The notes: a model not told the origin generated them from the sequence alone. A DNA stretch of 64,000 nucleotides from Epiperipatus broadwayi (GCA_028023455.1 JAQFVV010000013.1:7272188-7336187), one strand, 5' to 3'; shown: positions 48,675 through 62,230, counted from the first letter of the stretch. Numbers and translations: made by a program.

Positions 48675-49185
48675 CTTTAATATAATAATAACATGAAAAA
48701 CTGAAACCTCTGGCAGATGTGCCTTAAAAATGTGTATGTGACAGCCAATCAGATGTAATAGTGACTGCATGTGGAACTCTCAATTCAAAAACACAAGCCA
48801 GAAATATGAGAAAAAGATGGAGCCCACCTTCTTCTCTACTTAAATTTATATATAAATTTCACTTATATATCATTTCATTAGATTTGAAAATTGCTTCATA
48901 GTAAATTGAAAGATTGCACATTATTTATATATAATATTTAGTGAATCAAATGTGAAGGTATTTTAAGTTTCATGGTCTTAGTTCAGAATGCTTGAGTCTG
49001 GCTTATTTATATATAAATTTAAGTAGAGAAGAAGTTGGGTTTCATCTTTTTCTCATATTTCTGTTTTGTGTTTTTGAATTGAGAGTTCCAGGTGCAGTCA
49101 TTATTACACCTGATTGGCTGTTACATACGCATTTTTAAGGCACATGTGTAAGAGGGTTCAGCCTTCCACATTATTATTATATCAT
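48675..49185. repeat. inverted repeat pair (~200-bp arms)
   Basis: The left arm (about 48675-48855) and right arm (about 49005-49185) are imperfect reverse complements. Both hold the block with AATTTAAGTAGAGAAGAAG and the block with TGCAGTCA near their ends. The spacer is about 150 bp. No coding sequence and no clear target duplication. A foldback or another inverted retroposed pair is likely. Confidence 0.7.
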
Positions 49186-49214
49186 CTGCTTGCGTTTAAT
49201 AAATGTAATATATT

Positions 49215-49480
49215 TACATGTATCATTTTATTAGATTTAAAAATTGCTTCATAGTAAATTGAAAGATTTCACATTGTTTATTTATATATAATATTTAGGG
49301 AATTAAATGTGTAGGTGTTTTAAGCTTCACACTTTTAGTTCAGAATGTTTGTCTGGTTTATTTATATATAAATTTAAGTAGAGAAGAAGTTGGGTTCCAT
49401 CTTTTTCTCATATTTCTGGCTTGTGTTTTTGAATTGAGAGTTCCACATGCAGTCATTATTACATCTTCTTGTGCTTAATA
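49215..49480 (+). repeat. direct copy of the right part of the preceding repeat
   Basis: It repeats 48868-49115 in the same orientation, from TTAGATTTRAAAATTGC to TGCAGTCATTATTACA, at roughly 85-90% identity by eye. With the inverted arm to the left, this gives three copies of the core block, two direct and one inverted. Confidence 0.7.
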
Positions 49481-49620
49481 AATTTAATATATTCTTCAAT
49501 ATAGTTAATTTAGTTAGAATTTCTAGCAATATGATATTTATACTATTTTATATTTTTACTTTTAAAATAGTCATTTATATGAACTTATATTTAAGCAACA
49601 CCTATGCAGTATTTTTTTGT

Positions 49621-49662
<42 letters not shown>
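49621..49662. repeat. TA/TG dinucleotide microsatellite
   Basis: About ten TA units pass into about eleven TG units. Confidence 0.97.
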
Positions 49663-51261
49663 ATTACTTGTCTATACAACTGTTGTGTGACTAGTTGTCA
49701 CATTTTATTATTTATTTATTTTGTCTAATTAGTTTTTTTTCTTTCCATATATATATATGCTAAATATTCCAAAGCATTTTAAAACAATTCTGAATTAAAT
49801 ATGGATGATTTGGAATACTGCAATTTTCATGACATTATTTTAGTATGATGTTTTGTTTTGCTTTTTGACAAAGTTGAACTAGATATTTTTGGAAGCATAG
49901 TCCATCATTTTCAAAAAATGTTTGCATATAGACAGGGTTTTGATTATAAGGCCTTTTCTAAATCAAAAATTGAAGGTTTAAATGAGACAATAATAATTAT
50001 TGATCAGGATGAGTCCATGTATTAGAAAAGTCTGATCATGAATGAAACATGTAGTAATCGATATTTACTATGAATTACATCATATCATAATTATTATTAT
50101 GATTCTCAAAATAAACATATTCCATCTCAATATATATATATATGTGTGTGTGTGCATAGAGCCCATATTTTTTATGCAGAATGCAAGTATTAATAATGTA
50201 AAAGGTTTTTTTTTTTAATTATTGCTCTAAATGTGATTTGTTTGAATAAATTATAAAAGAATGGCAAGAAATTCTTTGGTAATAGTATCCTGGTGCCTAA
50301 TTAGTAGAAAATATACATAAGTACAAGCTTAGTAAAACTGATATATATATATTTATTATTAAACATGAAGCTAAAGTATAAGTAAATGAAAGAAAATTAA
50401 TCAATTTCCATCGGCAATGAAAATATAAATGTTATCTGCATTTCATTCTCGAAAAATCAATAAATTATTACACCACCACTTTGCTGTAAGTCTGGTATTT
50501 AAATAAAGCTGATTTCTCTCTTACAAGTGCAGGAATAAAGTTTAATTGCAAAATAAAATTAAACTGAATGTCAGAAATAATCGTTTGAACTTTTACTTAA
50601 CTAAACAATAGTAAGAGTACAGCATCGCATTTCATAAACAATCGCAAATAATATTTGTAAATGAAATAACTGCAAATATTTTAATAATAAAGTGCTAAAT
50701 ATATATATAAATGAAAGAAAGCTGTTTTCTTACCAATGTTTATTTCAATATAAGTTCTAATTATTATTTCTGCCATTCAATGTAGCTTGAGGCTGAAACT
50801 CAACATTATTACCGCTTTTGCTGGAAAAATCAAGCTATATTTAAATCCCAGGTTTAAAATAAAGTAATGGCTTACCTTTATTCTTGACTTTTCTGACAAT
50901 AAAATGCGAAAGTACATATATAATGTAAAAGATACTAATAATTTTTATACATTAGCGTTCTACTTATGATTTTCAAAATTATATTCTAAAGCCAACATTG
51001 AACATCTCTATTTATATAAACTACTTTTATTTTTGGTACTTGGTACATATGATGATGATGATTGACGACGACGATAATGATGTTGATGATAACAACAACA
51101 AAAATAACCATTCAAAACTGAGTATGGCTATTCCGTCTTCAAAAAGAAGAGAAAGGAGAAAGAGAAAAAAATCTAGAAATGAATTCTTCAATGACTATGC
51201 AAACCAATCTATAAAACACAAGTACATCCACATGTAGAATATGTGGTTCCATTTTATTTTT
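49663..51261. other. AT-rich stretch with a GAT/ATG repeat
   Basis: No gene called. The frame 50998-51237 runs through an ATG/GAT triplet tract (about 51049-51100) and a Lys/Arg-rich end. It has Asp/Asn runs typical of microsatellite translation and no splice or domain support. Confidence 0.45.
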
Positions 51262-51925
51262 ATTATTTTATGATGTTATGTTTCAGATTTCTTTAAAAGA
51301 AACATTTTCTTTCTAAAATACTTCAATACCACATCTAATTGCAACTCTCCAATGTATTCTATTCTTTGCCATATCTTCCCAATGGAAACATTTAACATGG
51401 CTCTTCTTTAGAATGTCTGTGAAATAAACCCTATAAAGCAGATGGGTCTACCTCATTTATGAAACCCATGCTCCAATCTACAATAAAACACTCTTTTATG
51501 ATGTCTTCCATTGTTCATTCATTTTACATATATGATTTTACAATAATGGACTCAATATTATTTCATTCAGCAAGAAGAATATATTCTATTTATTTGTTAT
51601 TTTACTGATGTTGTTTAGTTTTCTTAGCAGAAAACTTTCTTCCTGAAATACTTCAGCATCATGACTAATTGTAGCTATCCAATCTATTCTACTCTCTGAA
51701 ATATCTTCCCAATGGAAACATTTGATATGGTTCTTCTTTAGAATGTGTTTAAGATAATTCTTATAACATAGATGGGGTCTAATCTCTCCTATGAAACCTA
51801 TGCTCTAGTCCATCATAATACATTCTTTTAAAATGTTTTGTTCATTAATTTTAAGTCTGATTTTACAATAGTGGATTCAATAGTATCTCATATGGCAAAC
51901 AGAAGAATATATTGATTGGTTTTAT
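51262..51925 (+). repeat. old tandem duplication, two ~330-bp units
   Basis: Unit 1 (about 51262-51600) and unit 2 (about 51615-51925) share CTTCCCAATGGAAACATTT (51374 and 51704), TTCTTCTTTAGAATGT and the AGAAGAATATAT end. Identity is about 75-80% by eye. No coding frame is shared. Confidence 0.75.
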
Positions 51926-54900
51926 GATATTGCCATTGTATTTTTAAATTTTTATAGGGCATCTTTAAAAACGACTTTTGTAATGGCTTTATCATTTCTA
52001 ACAATTTATTTTTATATAAGTATTATTTATTTTAAAAAACACTACATATATATTGTAATGAGATTTAATGTGTTCAAATTAATACTTATAAGCAGACATA
52101 AAAAAAATTTGTCAGCAATATCATAAATATTACAAATGATTGCTATTATTATAGTTATGGTTATAAATAATGTTATACAAGTGGTATTAAATTATTGATA
52201 ATGTTGTCTTATAAAGAAAATTATTAAACTTATCCAAGATGTATGCCCAGACATATTTTACAGATGCATTATTTTTCAAATATATGTATCAAACTTTTTT
52301 TAAAATCGCGAATCACATTTAATTATAAAACTCATGCACATCAGTTTATTTTAAAAGAACTACACATAAAATAAAAAGATATAATACTAATAATAATGAG
52401 AAATTATTTTAAAATAATATTAGTATAGTAATAACGTTATTGTACATACATAATTTAAAATATACTGAATAATGATAAAAAGTTCTAACATTATATTTAA
52501 ATTTATATGTACATGCATAAATGATTATAATTAGTGAATGCATGTTACCTTTAAATTACTTAAGTAAATTTATTAGTAGTAGTAGTAATAAAATATCAAA
52601 TATAATGAAAACATAATATTAAATACAGTAAGATTATTTAATTTATATTTTATAATATGAATATTTGCTTATAAAATAATATGTATTTTAATTTTATTAA
52701 TTTATGTAATAATGTGTTTGAATTATTTTAACTATATTATTTCATAATTTCATTTTATAAATTGGTGCTATAAAATTTTAAAATTTCTAAATATCTCCTG
52801 CTGACTTATCATTTTCTGGCAACTATAATAAAACTTTCCCATAAGAAGTCAAAAAAGAAAAGAATTTTTAACAAAGAAAATGATCTAATTGATAATATGA
52901 TGCAAACCTATTAATAGAACTATGTATTAAGAATTGTTTAGTCTTTTTTATAACTAAGTGTAAGTGTAATGTATTGTATTTAATATAAAAATTAGCCATA
53001 CACCATGACAATGGAGAAGGAAAGCCTAATAAACATTTGCCTTAATGTAAAATTTTACATATTTGTAAGTGCAAGCTATATATAAGTCATGTGACATCTG
53101 ACTTGTTACTATTACTATTTGCCTTAATGGTAAATGTTCATTGAAATGTCCTGAATAAAGAATTAAACATCTAACCAAGCTTATCATTTTTAATGTACTT
53201 TTAAAAGAAATGAAACTATAAATAACTTGGATTTAGATCTGAAAACTTAAAATTATATGGCAATGCTAGTTATTCAGTTACATCATTTCCAAAAAGTTAG
53301 TTAGATAACATTTTTTGATTAAACACCAGTATATTAAACAATTATTTGTTAAATATGAATTTTAATTACTGAATTTATCTTTGTCTAGACAACAATTTAT
53401 ATTGGATATTCATCTTTTTAAAAAACAAATTTAAACTACTGAATTTATTTTCACCCATAACAAACATTTATATATTACATAATCATAATTTAAAACAAAT
53501 TTTAATTATTGTATTTTATCTTTATATAAATAAATATTCACTTGGATAATTGTTGTTTAAAATAAAAGTTTAACTAATGAATTGTGTCTTCATAAATATT
53601 TTTAGAAAAACTATAATTTATGAATGCCATCCTTCAGAGATTAATAACTACATTTCACACTTAGGAAATAAAATGACTTATTATGATTTTGGAATAATTT
53701 ATATTTACCTACATTGGATATTATTTAAAAGACTCAAACTTCATTACCAATTACTCATTATAGAGATTAAATCCTATCTCTTCTATCTATTAGGATTATA
53801 TAATCCAAAACATCAACAAATTTATCACTTTCAAATATTTTGAAAGAATGCACCAGAAAAAATTTAAAAGACAATTTATTTTAAATTATGAGAAACATTA
53901 TATTTCTCAAATTTGTTTAAGTGTTATAATATTCATATTTATTTTGGTCAGTGAAATTTCTTATGAGAAGAAAATTCTAATAAAAGAAATGCAGGCAGTA
54001 TATTTACTCTATGATTATCATTTAGTAAAAGTGTGTGTTTTTGATTTTTTGTAGTTTGGAGATTGGTTATTAATGTTCAAAGATAATTAATAATTTATAG
54101 TTAAGTCATGTTTTAGTCATCTATTAATTCAATTTTATGTTTCTCTAATTAATGGTAGTGAAAACATATTGTTAAGATATTTTATAGATATTATCCTCCT
54201 TATTTACCCACATAGGTACTCTCAAGAATTTATAAAGTTTCATTATATATTTAATTATAGTTGTGGTGCTGATATTAATATAAATATTATTGTTCAATTG
54301 AGTGAAAATCTGATACATTATATTCTTGTTTTATTCATAATATGTGCTTGATAAGTCTCTTATGGAATGCCACCAGTACCTTTTGGGATTAGGTTAATTA
54401 AAACCATTATTAAATTAAAGATGCAATAAAACATTCTTATTCTTATTGATTATTCATATTTAAGTTTTTTAAATGGTGTATAAACAACTTTTTCTAACAA
54501 AGTGGGTTTTACTTCACCTTGATACATACTACCCATTTGGTTAGTAATATAATATTATAAAATTTTCTTAATTAAAACATCATAAGATTTGATGATCATT
54601 GCTGAGAACTTATTATTATTGCATTCATTTAAATATTTTTTAATATTCATATTGTTAATAAATTAATTATACTTATCAATTATCTAGTCTTTGTCATTAA
54701 TTAGTTAATTTCATCATCTACTAATTTAATATGGTCACATGATTTTATAATTATTATTATTTAATAACATACTGCTTTATGAAAAAAGTTATTTATTATT
54801 TTATATCATTATACCATCCTTAGTCTAATATTTATTTTTCAAGACATGAATTAAATACAACAAAATGCTATTTGCTATAGAATCATAATAAGAATAATAA

Positions 54901-57900
54901 TTTATGATGTTCAAGAGTTAAAAAGAATAGTATTTATTATATTTTAATATTAGAACCCTAAGATAATTTTTAATCACATTTGTGTAATACTTTAGCTTAG
55001 AACAAACTTGCTAGCCAAACTTACAAATGTTATAAGATTTATTTATTTTTAAACTTCAATCATATTTTAAGATATAGTAGAACCCTGAGTTATTAATCTT
55101 ATAAGAGATAAATACACATCTGTAGAATGCTTTCATAAATAAATACTTATTTATTACAGAGTATCATAATTAATGATCAGAGTGTTTTTAAAAAGGTTAA
55201 GCATGAGAGTAACCCAATTGGTGGTTGGTTTGTATGAGAATCACCAAACTCCAATCATTTATTTTAATATATATATATTGTCAAAACTAGCCTCTATCAT
55301 ATCATATAAATTTTCCAAATTCTCTTTCTTATCTATCATTCTACACAAAAATGCTTAAAGATTAATATATTTATGCACTTTTGATGCTTGAATTCTCAAA
55401 TGCCAAAGGCCATTAAAATGTGGGTCTTAAAACATGTTTTGTATCTAAATAATTGTTTATCTAAATTTGAGCCCAGTGAGGAAAAGAATATTCTTCTGAT
55501 ATTGTAGCTAGTTATGATAAATATATGTAATGTGTAAAAAAACAAAAAGCAATAGTTCTTAGAAATAATAAAAATGATATTGAAGAAATTTAATATTGGC
55601 ATTAGAGCATTTACAAGTCTGAACACATTAATTAATAATACAAGAGATAAATTAGATAAGATAGATCAATTTAATGCTGTGAATTCTTTGGAAGAAATGG
55701 GCAAGTAGACTGTCAATATGTATACAAACACACACTAGGAGGAAGAAAGATGAATTTAGGAATGAGAATTCCTCAGCATTTCCTCATATATAAAAATGCA
55801 AAAAACAATTCTTTAAATTCCTAAGTATTTTATAATCACTAAAAGAGTATTAATACAATTTGATCCAAGTGTTGTTGAAGTGATTTGCGAAAATAGAAAA
55901 AGGTAAAAGCAATAAATCTAAAATGCATGTTTTATTGCCAAATAGAATATATGATTAATCAAAGCGCCATCGAATTCAAATAAATAAGCAATCTATTTTT
56001 TATTGTAAATTAGTAGTGAAGTGTTATAATTTTGATAACTATGAATAGAACCCTAACACATTGAAAGTATCCTAAGTTCATTAAAATAAATATAAAATCG
56101 TACATTCTTTTATAATATCTTAGATATTATATATATATATATATTAGTGGTTTAGTGCATGAGTGTGTGTGCAGCTTTAAATTATAAAATAGTATAACTT
56201 TGTGCAATGTAAGATCAATAATCAAATTAATCATCCCAAAGCATAGTTTAATATTAATATCTTATCGGTTACAATATTTATTTCTTTTAACGTAAAAAAA
56301 AAATCATAAAATTATGTTTTAAAAATAAACACATCTAAAGGTGCCAAGATTAAAAAGTGTAATCTCCAAAACAAATAATCATTTCACTGTGGTTATAAAC
56401 TGCATTTCTCAAGGTTTTTTTAAAAAAAAAAGCCTAGTTAATTACTTGTGAAATAGAAACCAGTGTCCATGTGAAATTTTTAAGTAGGAGTGCTTTATTA
56501 TAATATCGCCACCAAAAAGTAAGCAAGAAAAACCAAATAGAGCACTTCTAATTTTGCGACCACACAGCCATTTTATTTTTCCATACTAATCAATTTTTTT
56601 TTGTTTCTACTAGCTGATGTTTGACAAATAATAATATCTGGGGTAGATTGACTTTTACTTTTTATTTCAATTTTTTTATATAATACCAATTGAGAAAATA
56701 TAACTTTTTTATATATTTAACAGTAACATTTATCATAATAAATATTTAAAATAGTGTTTCTTTTATTATTTTGTTATATTTTTCGGTAATAAATATTTAT
56801 ATGTTAATTTGTAAATGTTAATTACAAGAAAAAAACATATTAAATGAAAAGAATAATAATTTATTTCCACTGAAGGAAAACCAGAATACATAAACATATC
56901 AATCTCAAATAACTACTAATGCTACCACAAAAGTACCTCCAACAGCTCTAGTTACATGCAATGATAATTACAAACAAATATCAATGGAGCTTGCTGAAAT
57001 TCATTGAATATGATGTTTCTGACAGTGGTGTAATTAACACCATCTTTGAATAGAATATCAAGCATTAGTTAAAATAATTATTTTTAAAAATGGTTTAATT
57101 AATTGTATTCATATAATTATGCAAAATATTGAATGATTGTTATATTATTATTTCAAGAACAATTTTAAGAATTATTTTTTGTATTATTTTCTGGGAGTGA
57201 TGCAGCATCTCAGATGGACCAGTTATCACTGATAGAAACCATGAATTACAATAGTATGTAAATGAAAAATAAGTTATATGACTATATAAGTTTTAAAAAT
57301 TTTGTGAAATGCTTTATTCATGCCAAATGATTAAAACAATTTAATCAACTATAATATAAATGAGAGTATGTCATTTCAAAATTAATGACAAACTGTAAGT
57401 TGCTTTTGCAATTCTAAAATAAAATGGTCAAATTTGGTTTAGAATTAAAAATAAGCAACTTTTAAAATGAACTTAACAAACTATTTTTTTTTACTTGCAC
57501 TGATGTCCTTTATTAAAACTCACAAATAAGAACGTGCACATAACCTGCACTTTTAGACTGTTACGAATGGGATTGCTAATACAAACTATCAGATTGTTTT
57601 GACTTTTTGATTGATCTGAGAAAAGGTTTAATTTTGGAGATAGTAAAAGAATATCACTTGAAAATTATCTTTCTCATAATTATGAATTAAAATTTTACCT
57701 TTTATGTTAGTGATGAAATATAATTTTTTTAAAAAATTAAATCACTAAAATTATAATAATAATCAAATGATACAGATCAAGTATCAGAAGGGATGAAACA
57801 ATTCATGGGTCTTAAACCCCAGAGTCTGCCACTCTACCTTTGCACTAAAACCCACAGGACATTAAACTGATGAAATATCTTTAGTTAGAAAAAATAACTT

Positions 57901-58572
57901 TATTATCTCAAATACTATCATCTTTATTGTAGCAAAACTTATGTACAATTTGTCAATCAAAATAGTCATTACAGTTATTTCCAAGAATATAACATGATAA
58001 TTCATAGTAGTCCAATTAGTTTTTGCTAAATAAAATCATACTTATTAGATGTTTATGACAATGTATTTTTTTCATATAACTTGTGTGTAACTCTAGAACT
58101 TCTGTGCAGTTTAAAACATGGTAGAATAAGAAACTCAGAATAAAAAATTATTGAATTGATCCTCAACTAAGTAACATAAAAAAAAAAAATTAGTTTAGTA
58201 GAATACTGTTAAATGTTAATCTGTCATTAGAATGTTGAACATCAGCTGATTTCCTAGTCAACTAACCATATAATTATTATCAACTTTAAATGTTTGTTTT
58301 TCTAAAAATGTCCATACGCTTGCACAGATACATGACCTAGGATTCAAATGTAGGCTGAATAATATTTTTTTCAACTTGCAAATAGGCTTAGAATTTTGGG
58401 GGGGAAGGGAGTGTAGCTGGTCTAAAGCAAGATAATTTCTTTTTCAAATATTGAATGTCAATGTACATATAGCTTTTTCTAGATAGAGAATTAAAAAAAT
58501 GAAATCACTAACAACATTACATGAGTTGCTTCCAAGAGTAGTTATCTTTACTCTATTCTACAGCTATCTACT
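51926..58572. other. long AT-rich gene-free stretch
   Basis: About 6.6 kb of AT-rich sequence with scattered TA and TG runs. Frames at 53577-54054, 54169-54351 and 55173-55626 have no recognised domain. A TTCTTATTCTTATTG run at about 54436-54452 after an AATAAAA word could be the tail of an old LINE. Confidence 0.4.
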
Positions 58573-58975
58573 ATTAGTTTGAATAATCATCACATGATCA
58601 CCATTCCTTGTGCTTGCTTATAACTGTTATTAAAACAGACAAAACTCTCAATACATATTGCCACTCAGTGCAAGCCAGAGTAATCAATGGATGCCAGAAG
58701 TCTTGTACATAAAATCCCCATCTAGTGCCTACTCATCCAATATCCCCAGACTAGTTTCTCAAGTCAGAAACTAGTCTGGGGATATTGGATGAGTAGGCAC
58801 TAGATGGGAATTTTATGCACAAGACTTCTGGCATACTAGTCTGGGGATATTGGATGAGTATGCACTAGATGGGGATTTTATGCACAAGACTTCTGGCATA
58901 CATTAATTACTCTGGCTTGCACTGAGTGACAATACATATAGAGAGTTTTATCTGTTTTATTAGTTTGAATAATCA
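58573..58975. mobile_element. short inverted PLE derivative D (family of A)
   Basis: A 369-bp insert (58590-58958) is bounded by the exact 17-bp duplication ATTAGTTTGAATAATCA. Its arms match the outer (3') part of the family at 5056-6146. The palindrome is centred on six bases between AGACTAGTTTCT and AGAAACTAGTCT, so both arms start exactly at the GAAAC part of the hammerhead-like core. The right arm has a perfect-length 65-bp tandem duplication (58770-58834 and 58835-58899), whose second unit also starts at ACTAGTC. No coding capacity. Confidence 0.82.
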
Positions 58976-59832
58976 ATGCACCAGAAGAGTTAGCACTATA
59001 ATATCAACATTCCCAAATTAGTTTCTACCTTTATAATATATTAATAAGTTTTAGGATTCAAATGCACATTTATCTAGCAATCATCTTTTAATCCTTTATA
59101 CTAATTCAAATAATAAGCTGAAATTAAAAAAAAATCCCAAGTTTTTAAACCCAAGCCACTAAACTATCTGGTGATTATTTATTATTCAGTCTTATAGTAA
59201 ATATCTCTAAAGAAAAATGAATAGATGTGCTCTTGCAATTATATCAATAAAGTAAAAACTCATGTGGTGTTATTTTTGGCATTACTAATCTTTTTAGCTA
59301 AATAATAGATGAGCTTACATTTGACATAAAACTAAGGACACTAAAATATATAGAAACTGATTTAGTGTCAGATTTATATAACTATGCAAGTAAATTAGCT
59401 TGAGTTAGAAAACATCTTTTTTTATTTCAGAATAATAAATTTAAAGATGTCTGCTATATTTGTAAGTACTTTGAATACTACATTCTCACTGATAAAAATA
59501 AAAGGTAGAAAATGATCTGGAGGTGTAGAAATTATAACATTAATTCATCTAGTGTTCAGTGATTACTTTAACTAAATAGATAGTTTTAGAATATAATGAA
59601 GAAAACAATCCTTAAAAGAGAAAAATCTTCACATTTTACCCACCCAGTAGTTTGTAATTGTGGTCAATAATGAACAGTAACGACTAGTCATTTCTGTTCA
59701 AGGGCTGTCATCTGAGGCCTTTTGGTTATTTTATTAGTTTTTTTTTATTTTTTAACCTGTACTTACATAAAGTGATTTCAGAATACATAAATTTTATTGA
59801 CTATATTATGTTTTATTTTGGGTTTTTTTTAG
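58976..59832. other. AT-rich stretch, probably the last intron of the gene ending at 60052
   Basis: Ends in a pyrimidine-rich acceptor (GGGTTTTTTTTAG at 59820-59832). No other supported exon is seen in it. Confidence 0.45.
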
Positions 59833-60052
59833 AAAAACAGCAGAGTTCATGGAAAGACAAAAAAGAATTCAAGCTCTGAAGCATCGCAGTAGGATTCCAA
59901 CAGTACCTGCTGAACGAGAAGAAGACTGGGATGTTATTATTCCTATGAATATAGAATATGATATTCCAGAGAGACTTACTATCACAGATGAGTATCATGT
60001 AAACAGGACTACTAACTCTACAGATTTAATTATGGTTAAAAATAAAATATAG
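59833..60052 (+). CDS. terminal coding exon of an unrecognised host gene
   Basis: The exon opens after GGTTTTTTTTAG and its first base completes a split codon. It then encodes about 72 residues to TAG at 60050-60052. The sequence is charged and hydrophilic: KTAEFMERQKRIQALKHRS, then a Pro/Glu-rich stretch (TVPAEREEDWDVIIPMN) and NRTTNSTDLIMVK. The amino-acid mix is balanced, unlike the Leu/Ile/Lys-rich chance frames elsewhere. The start is not the Met at 59849; the exon clearly continues upstream of it to the splice site. I do not recognise the family. Upstream exons were not found in the window and may lie tens of kilobases to the left, which would make much of this window intron. Confidence 0.65.
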
Positions 60053-60132
60053 TTGATAAACATGTTTGTGAATGAAAAGTAATGACAGTTTTAAGAAAAA
60101 AGCAGTGAAAATGACTTGAATGGAACATTCAT

Positions 60133-60138
60133 ATTAAA
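60133..60138 (+). terminator. possible polyadenylation signal
   Basis: ATTAAA, the commonest variant of AATAAA, lies 81 bp after the stop codon of the terminal exon. A T-rich segment follows at about 60170-60215. Confidence 0.4.
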
Positions 60139-60614
60139 GTGATTCTATATGTCTTCCACCAAGGATTTTTATGTTGTTCTTTTGTTTCTTTTTTAATAAG
60201 TTTTTTAAATTTTTCATTAGCTCAAATCATTTACTTACCCTTGAACACTTTTATAGTCATATGTGTCATCCCATTAATTCGTTGTAAAAGAAAATAACAC
60301 TTAAAAAATCTCTAATTACATGCTCAAGAGTTTGTTAACAGAATTTAATAAAAATTCACTTTTCATAAAAATTAGCTATTTTCTACAAAAAAAAATAAAA
60401 TATATACCAAACTGATACTTATTCAAAAGAAACATTTCAGTTATGGGAAGCTGCAAAGAAGTGTATCATTCTTATTAGATGTACCAACAAGACTGCTTTA
60501 TGCAATGTAAATGTATTATAACTTTATCTTTCTTATTGTATTATCAAACTCATATAATACTAATATTATATACATTCTTTATTACTTTTTCAAAGCTTTT
60601 TATAACCCACTACT

Positions 60615-60650
60615 GGTGTTTGTGATTGCTCCAGCAATCTTCTTCATAAC
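60615..60650 (-). ncRNA. hammerhead-like 3' motif, left copy of E
   Basis: On the minus strand TTATGAAGA precedes a perfect 7-bp stem (GATTGCT-GG-AGCAATC), then ACAAAC and ACC, AGTAGTG. The GAAAC box has lost its G. Confidence 0.4.
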
Positions 60651-61700
60651 TATAACAAACACAATACAAATACATAAATACTAATATACATAAACATATA
60701 ATTTTACATATATATATATTATATAATCATTATTTATATACCCACATATATCTTTATATACTTATCTATATAATTATTATCTTAATATATACATTGTAAA
60801 TTTTAATCTTTTTATATTCTATATTTATCAATTAATATTTTCTATAATCATATATATATATTATTTTTATTTTATTTATTTTTTATTTTATTCTCATTAA
60901 TTTTTTTAAAATATTTAACTCTAATATTATATATTCATATTTTTATATGTTATGTTATTATTATTATTCATTATATTAATATGCAATATGTATAATTTTC
61001 TTTAACCTATAATATTATTTTTAACATATTTTATACCTATCTTCTATTTATATTTTCAAATCTTAATTGCTATTTATTCAAACTTTTAAATTTTACAGTT
61101 ATATTTTTATAGTTTTTATTTTTTTCTATTTTTAGTTATAGTTTCTGTTTTATATATAATTAAATCTATTCTTATTTTTAATCCCTACTAATATATTTTG
61201 TGTCAAATTTTTTTCAGGCCAAATCTCTATTTAATACTGGCTTAATATTATTAATATAAATAGCTCCTTTTATTTTTCTATCTCTGTTATTATTTATAAA
61301 TTGTATCATCTTTTCACAATCCTTTCCAAACTCATGCCATATTTAGATATAAAGTTGATTAAGTCATATAAAGAAGGGAAATGTAGGATTGAAACATTGA
61401 TTCATAAAAAAGTGATGTAGATAATAATATAACTAATTGGCATTCAAATGCATATATAAAATAAATACAATACATTCTAGAATTAATAGAGCAATAAATT
61501 ATTATTCAAATAAAGAAGATTATATTAAACAAGTAAATTTAATAAAAAAAAAAATTATATATTATGATTATCCAAATAAATTTATAAATGGTTATATTAA
61601 GTTAATAAAAATATGAACTATTATATAAATAATAATAAAGAAAAAAGTAGTACTAATAATAATATAGATAAAATTAATTGTATAGGTATAAAGACAGAAA

Positions 61701-61998
61701 AATAATTATGTAGTTAAAAATTTAAATAAAGTTATATGTAAAATTAATAAAAAAAATTAATAATATAATAAATGTTAGAATAGTTAATAAAAAGAGAAAA
61801 AATATAATTAATATTTTAGAAAATAAATACATTAGTAATTATAATAAAAAATAATTATGTAGTTAAAAATTTAAATAAAGTTATAAGTAAAATTAATAAA
61901 AAAAATTAATAATATAATAAATGTTAGAATAGTTAATAAAAAGAGAAAAAATATAATTAATATTTTAGAAAATAAATACATTAGTAATTATAATAAAA
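61701..61998 (+). repeat. 149-bp tandem duplication inside PLE pair E
   Basis: Positions 61701-61849 and 61850-61998 are almost identical, starting AATAATTATGTAGTTAAAAA. The near-identity in otherwise decayed DNA shows a recent local duplication. Confidence 0.9.
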
Positions 61999-62018
61999 AT
62001 TCAGATAATGAAATAAAT

Positions 62019-62230
62019 GGAATATATGAAATTAATTGTAAAAAGTGTCAAATTAATAATTAAAATAAATTATGTAGGAGAAACAAAAAATTCAATATAT
62101 AGAAGATTAATACAACATAAATATAGTAGAAATTTGCTGATATACTTACATATATTAGAAACAGAGTATGAATTTGGAAAGGATTGTATATAAATGATAC
62201 AATTTACAAATAATAAAAGGAATAGAAAAA
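62019..62230 (+). pseudogene. PLE GIY-YIG endonuclease remnant in pair E
   Basis: Translation gives GIYEINCKKCQI, then a stop and a frame change, then NYVGETKNSIYRRLIQHKYS and LETEYEFGKDC. This is a GIY-YIG core with the Cys-x2-Cys pair, YVG for YIG, and the following Arg-rich helix. It is the only part of this PLE still readable as protein. The similar minus-strand segment near 61190-61335 corresponds to its downstream end. Confidence 0.75.

Noticed and set aside
50998-51237. 79-codon Asp/Asn/Lys-rich frame
   Set aside because: It runs through an ATG/GAT triplet tract and lacks splice or domain support.
57790-57850. Possible tRNA-like A and B boxes near GGGTCTTAAACCCC
   Set aside because: Similar weak words recur near 11940, 18950 and 59140, but none folds as a tRNA and no tail or duplication could be defined.
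59431-59461. 31-nt candidate microexon between TTTATTTCAG and GTAAGT
   Set aside because: The splice words are good, but in the frame needed by the exon at 59833 it contains a stop, so it is not a coding partner; an untranslated or unused exon remains possible.
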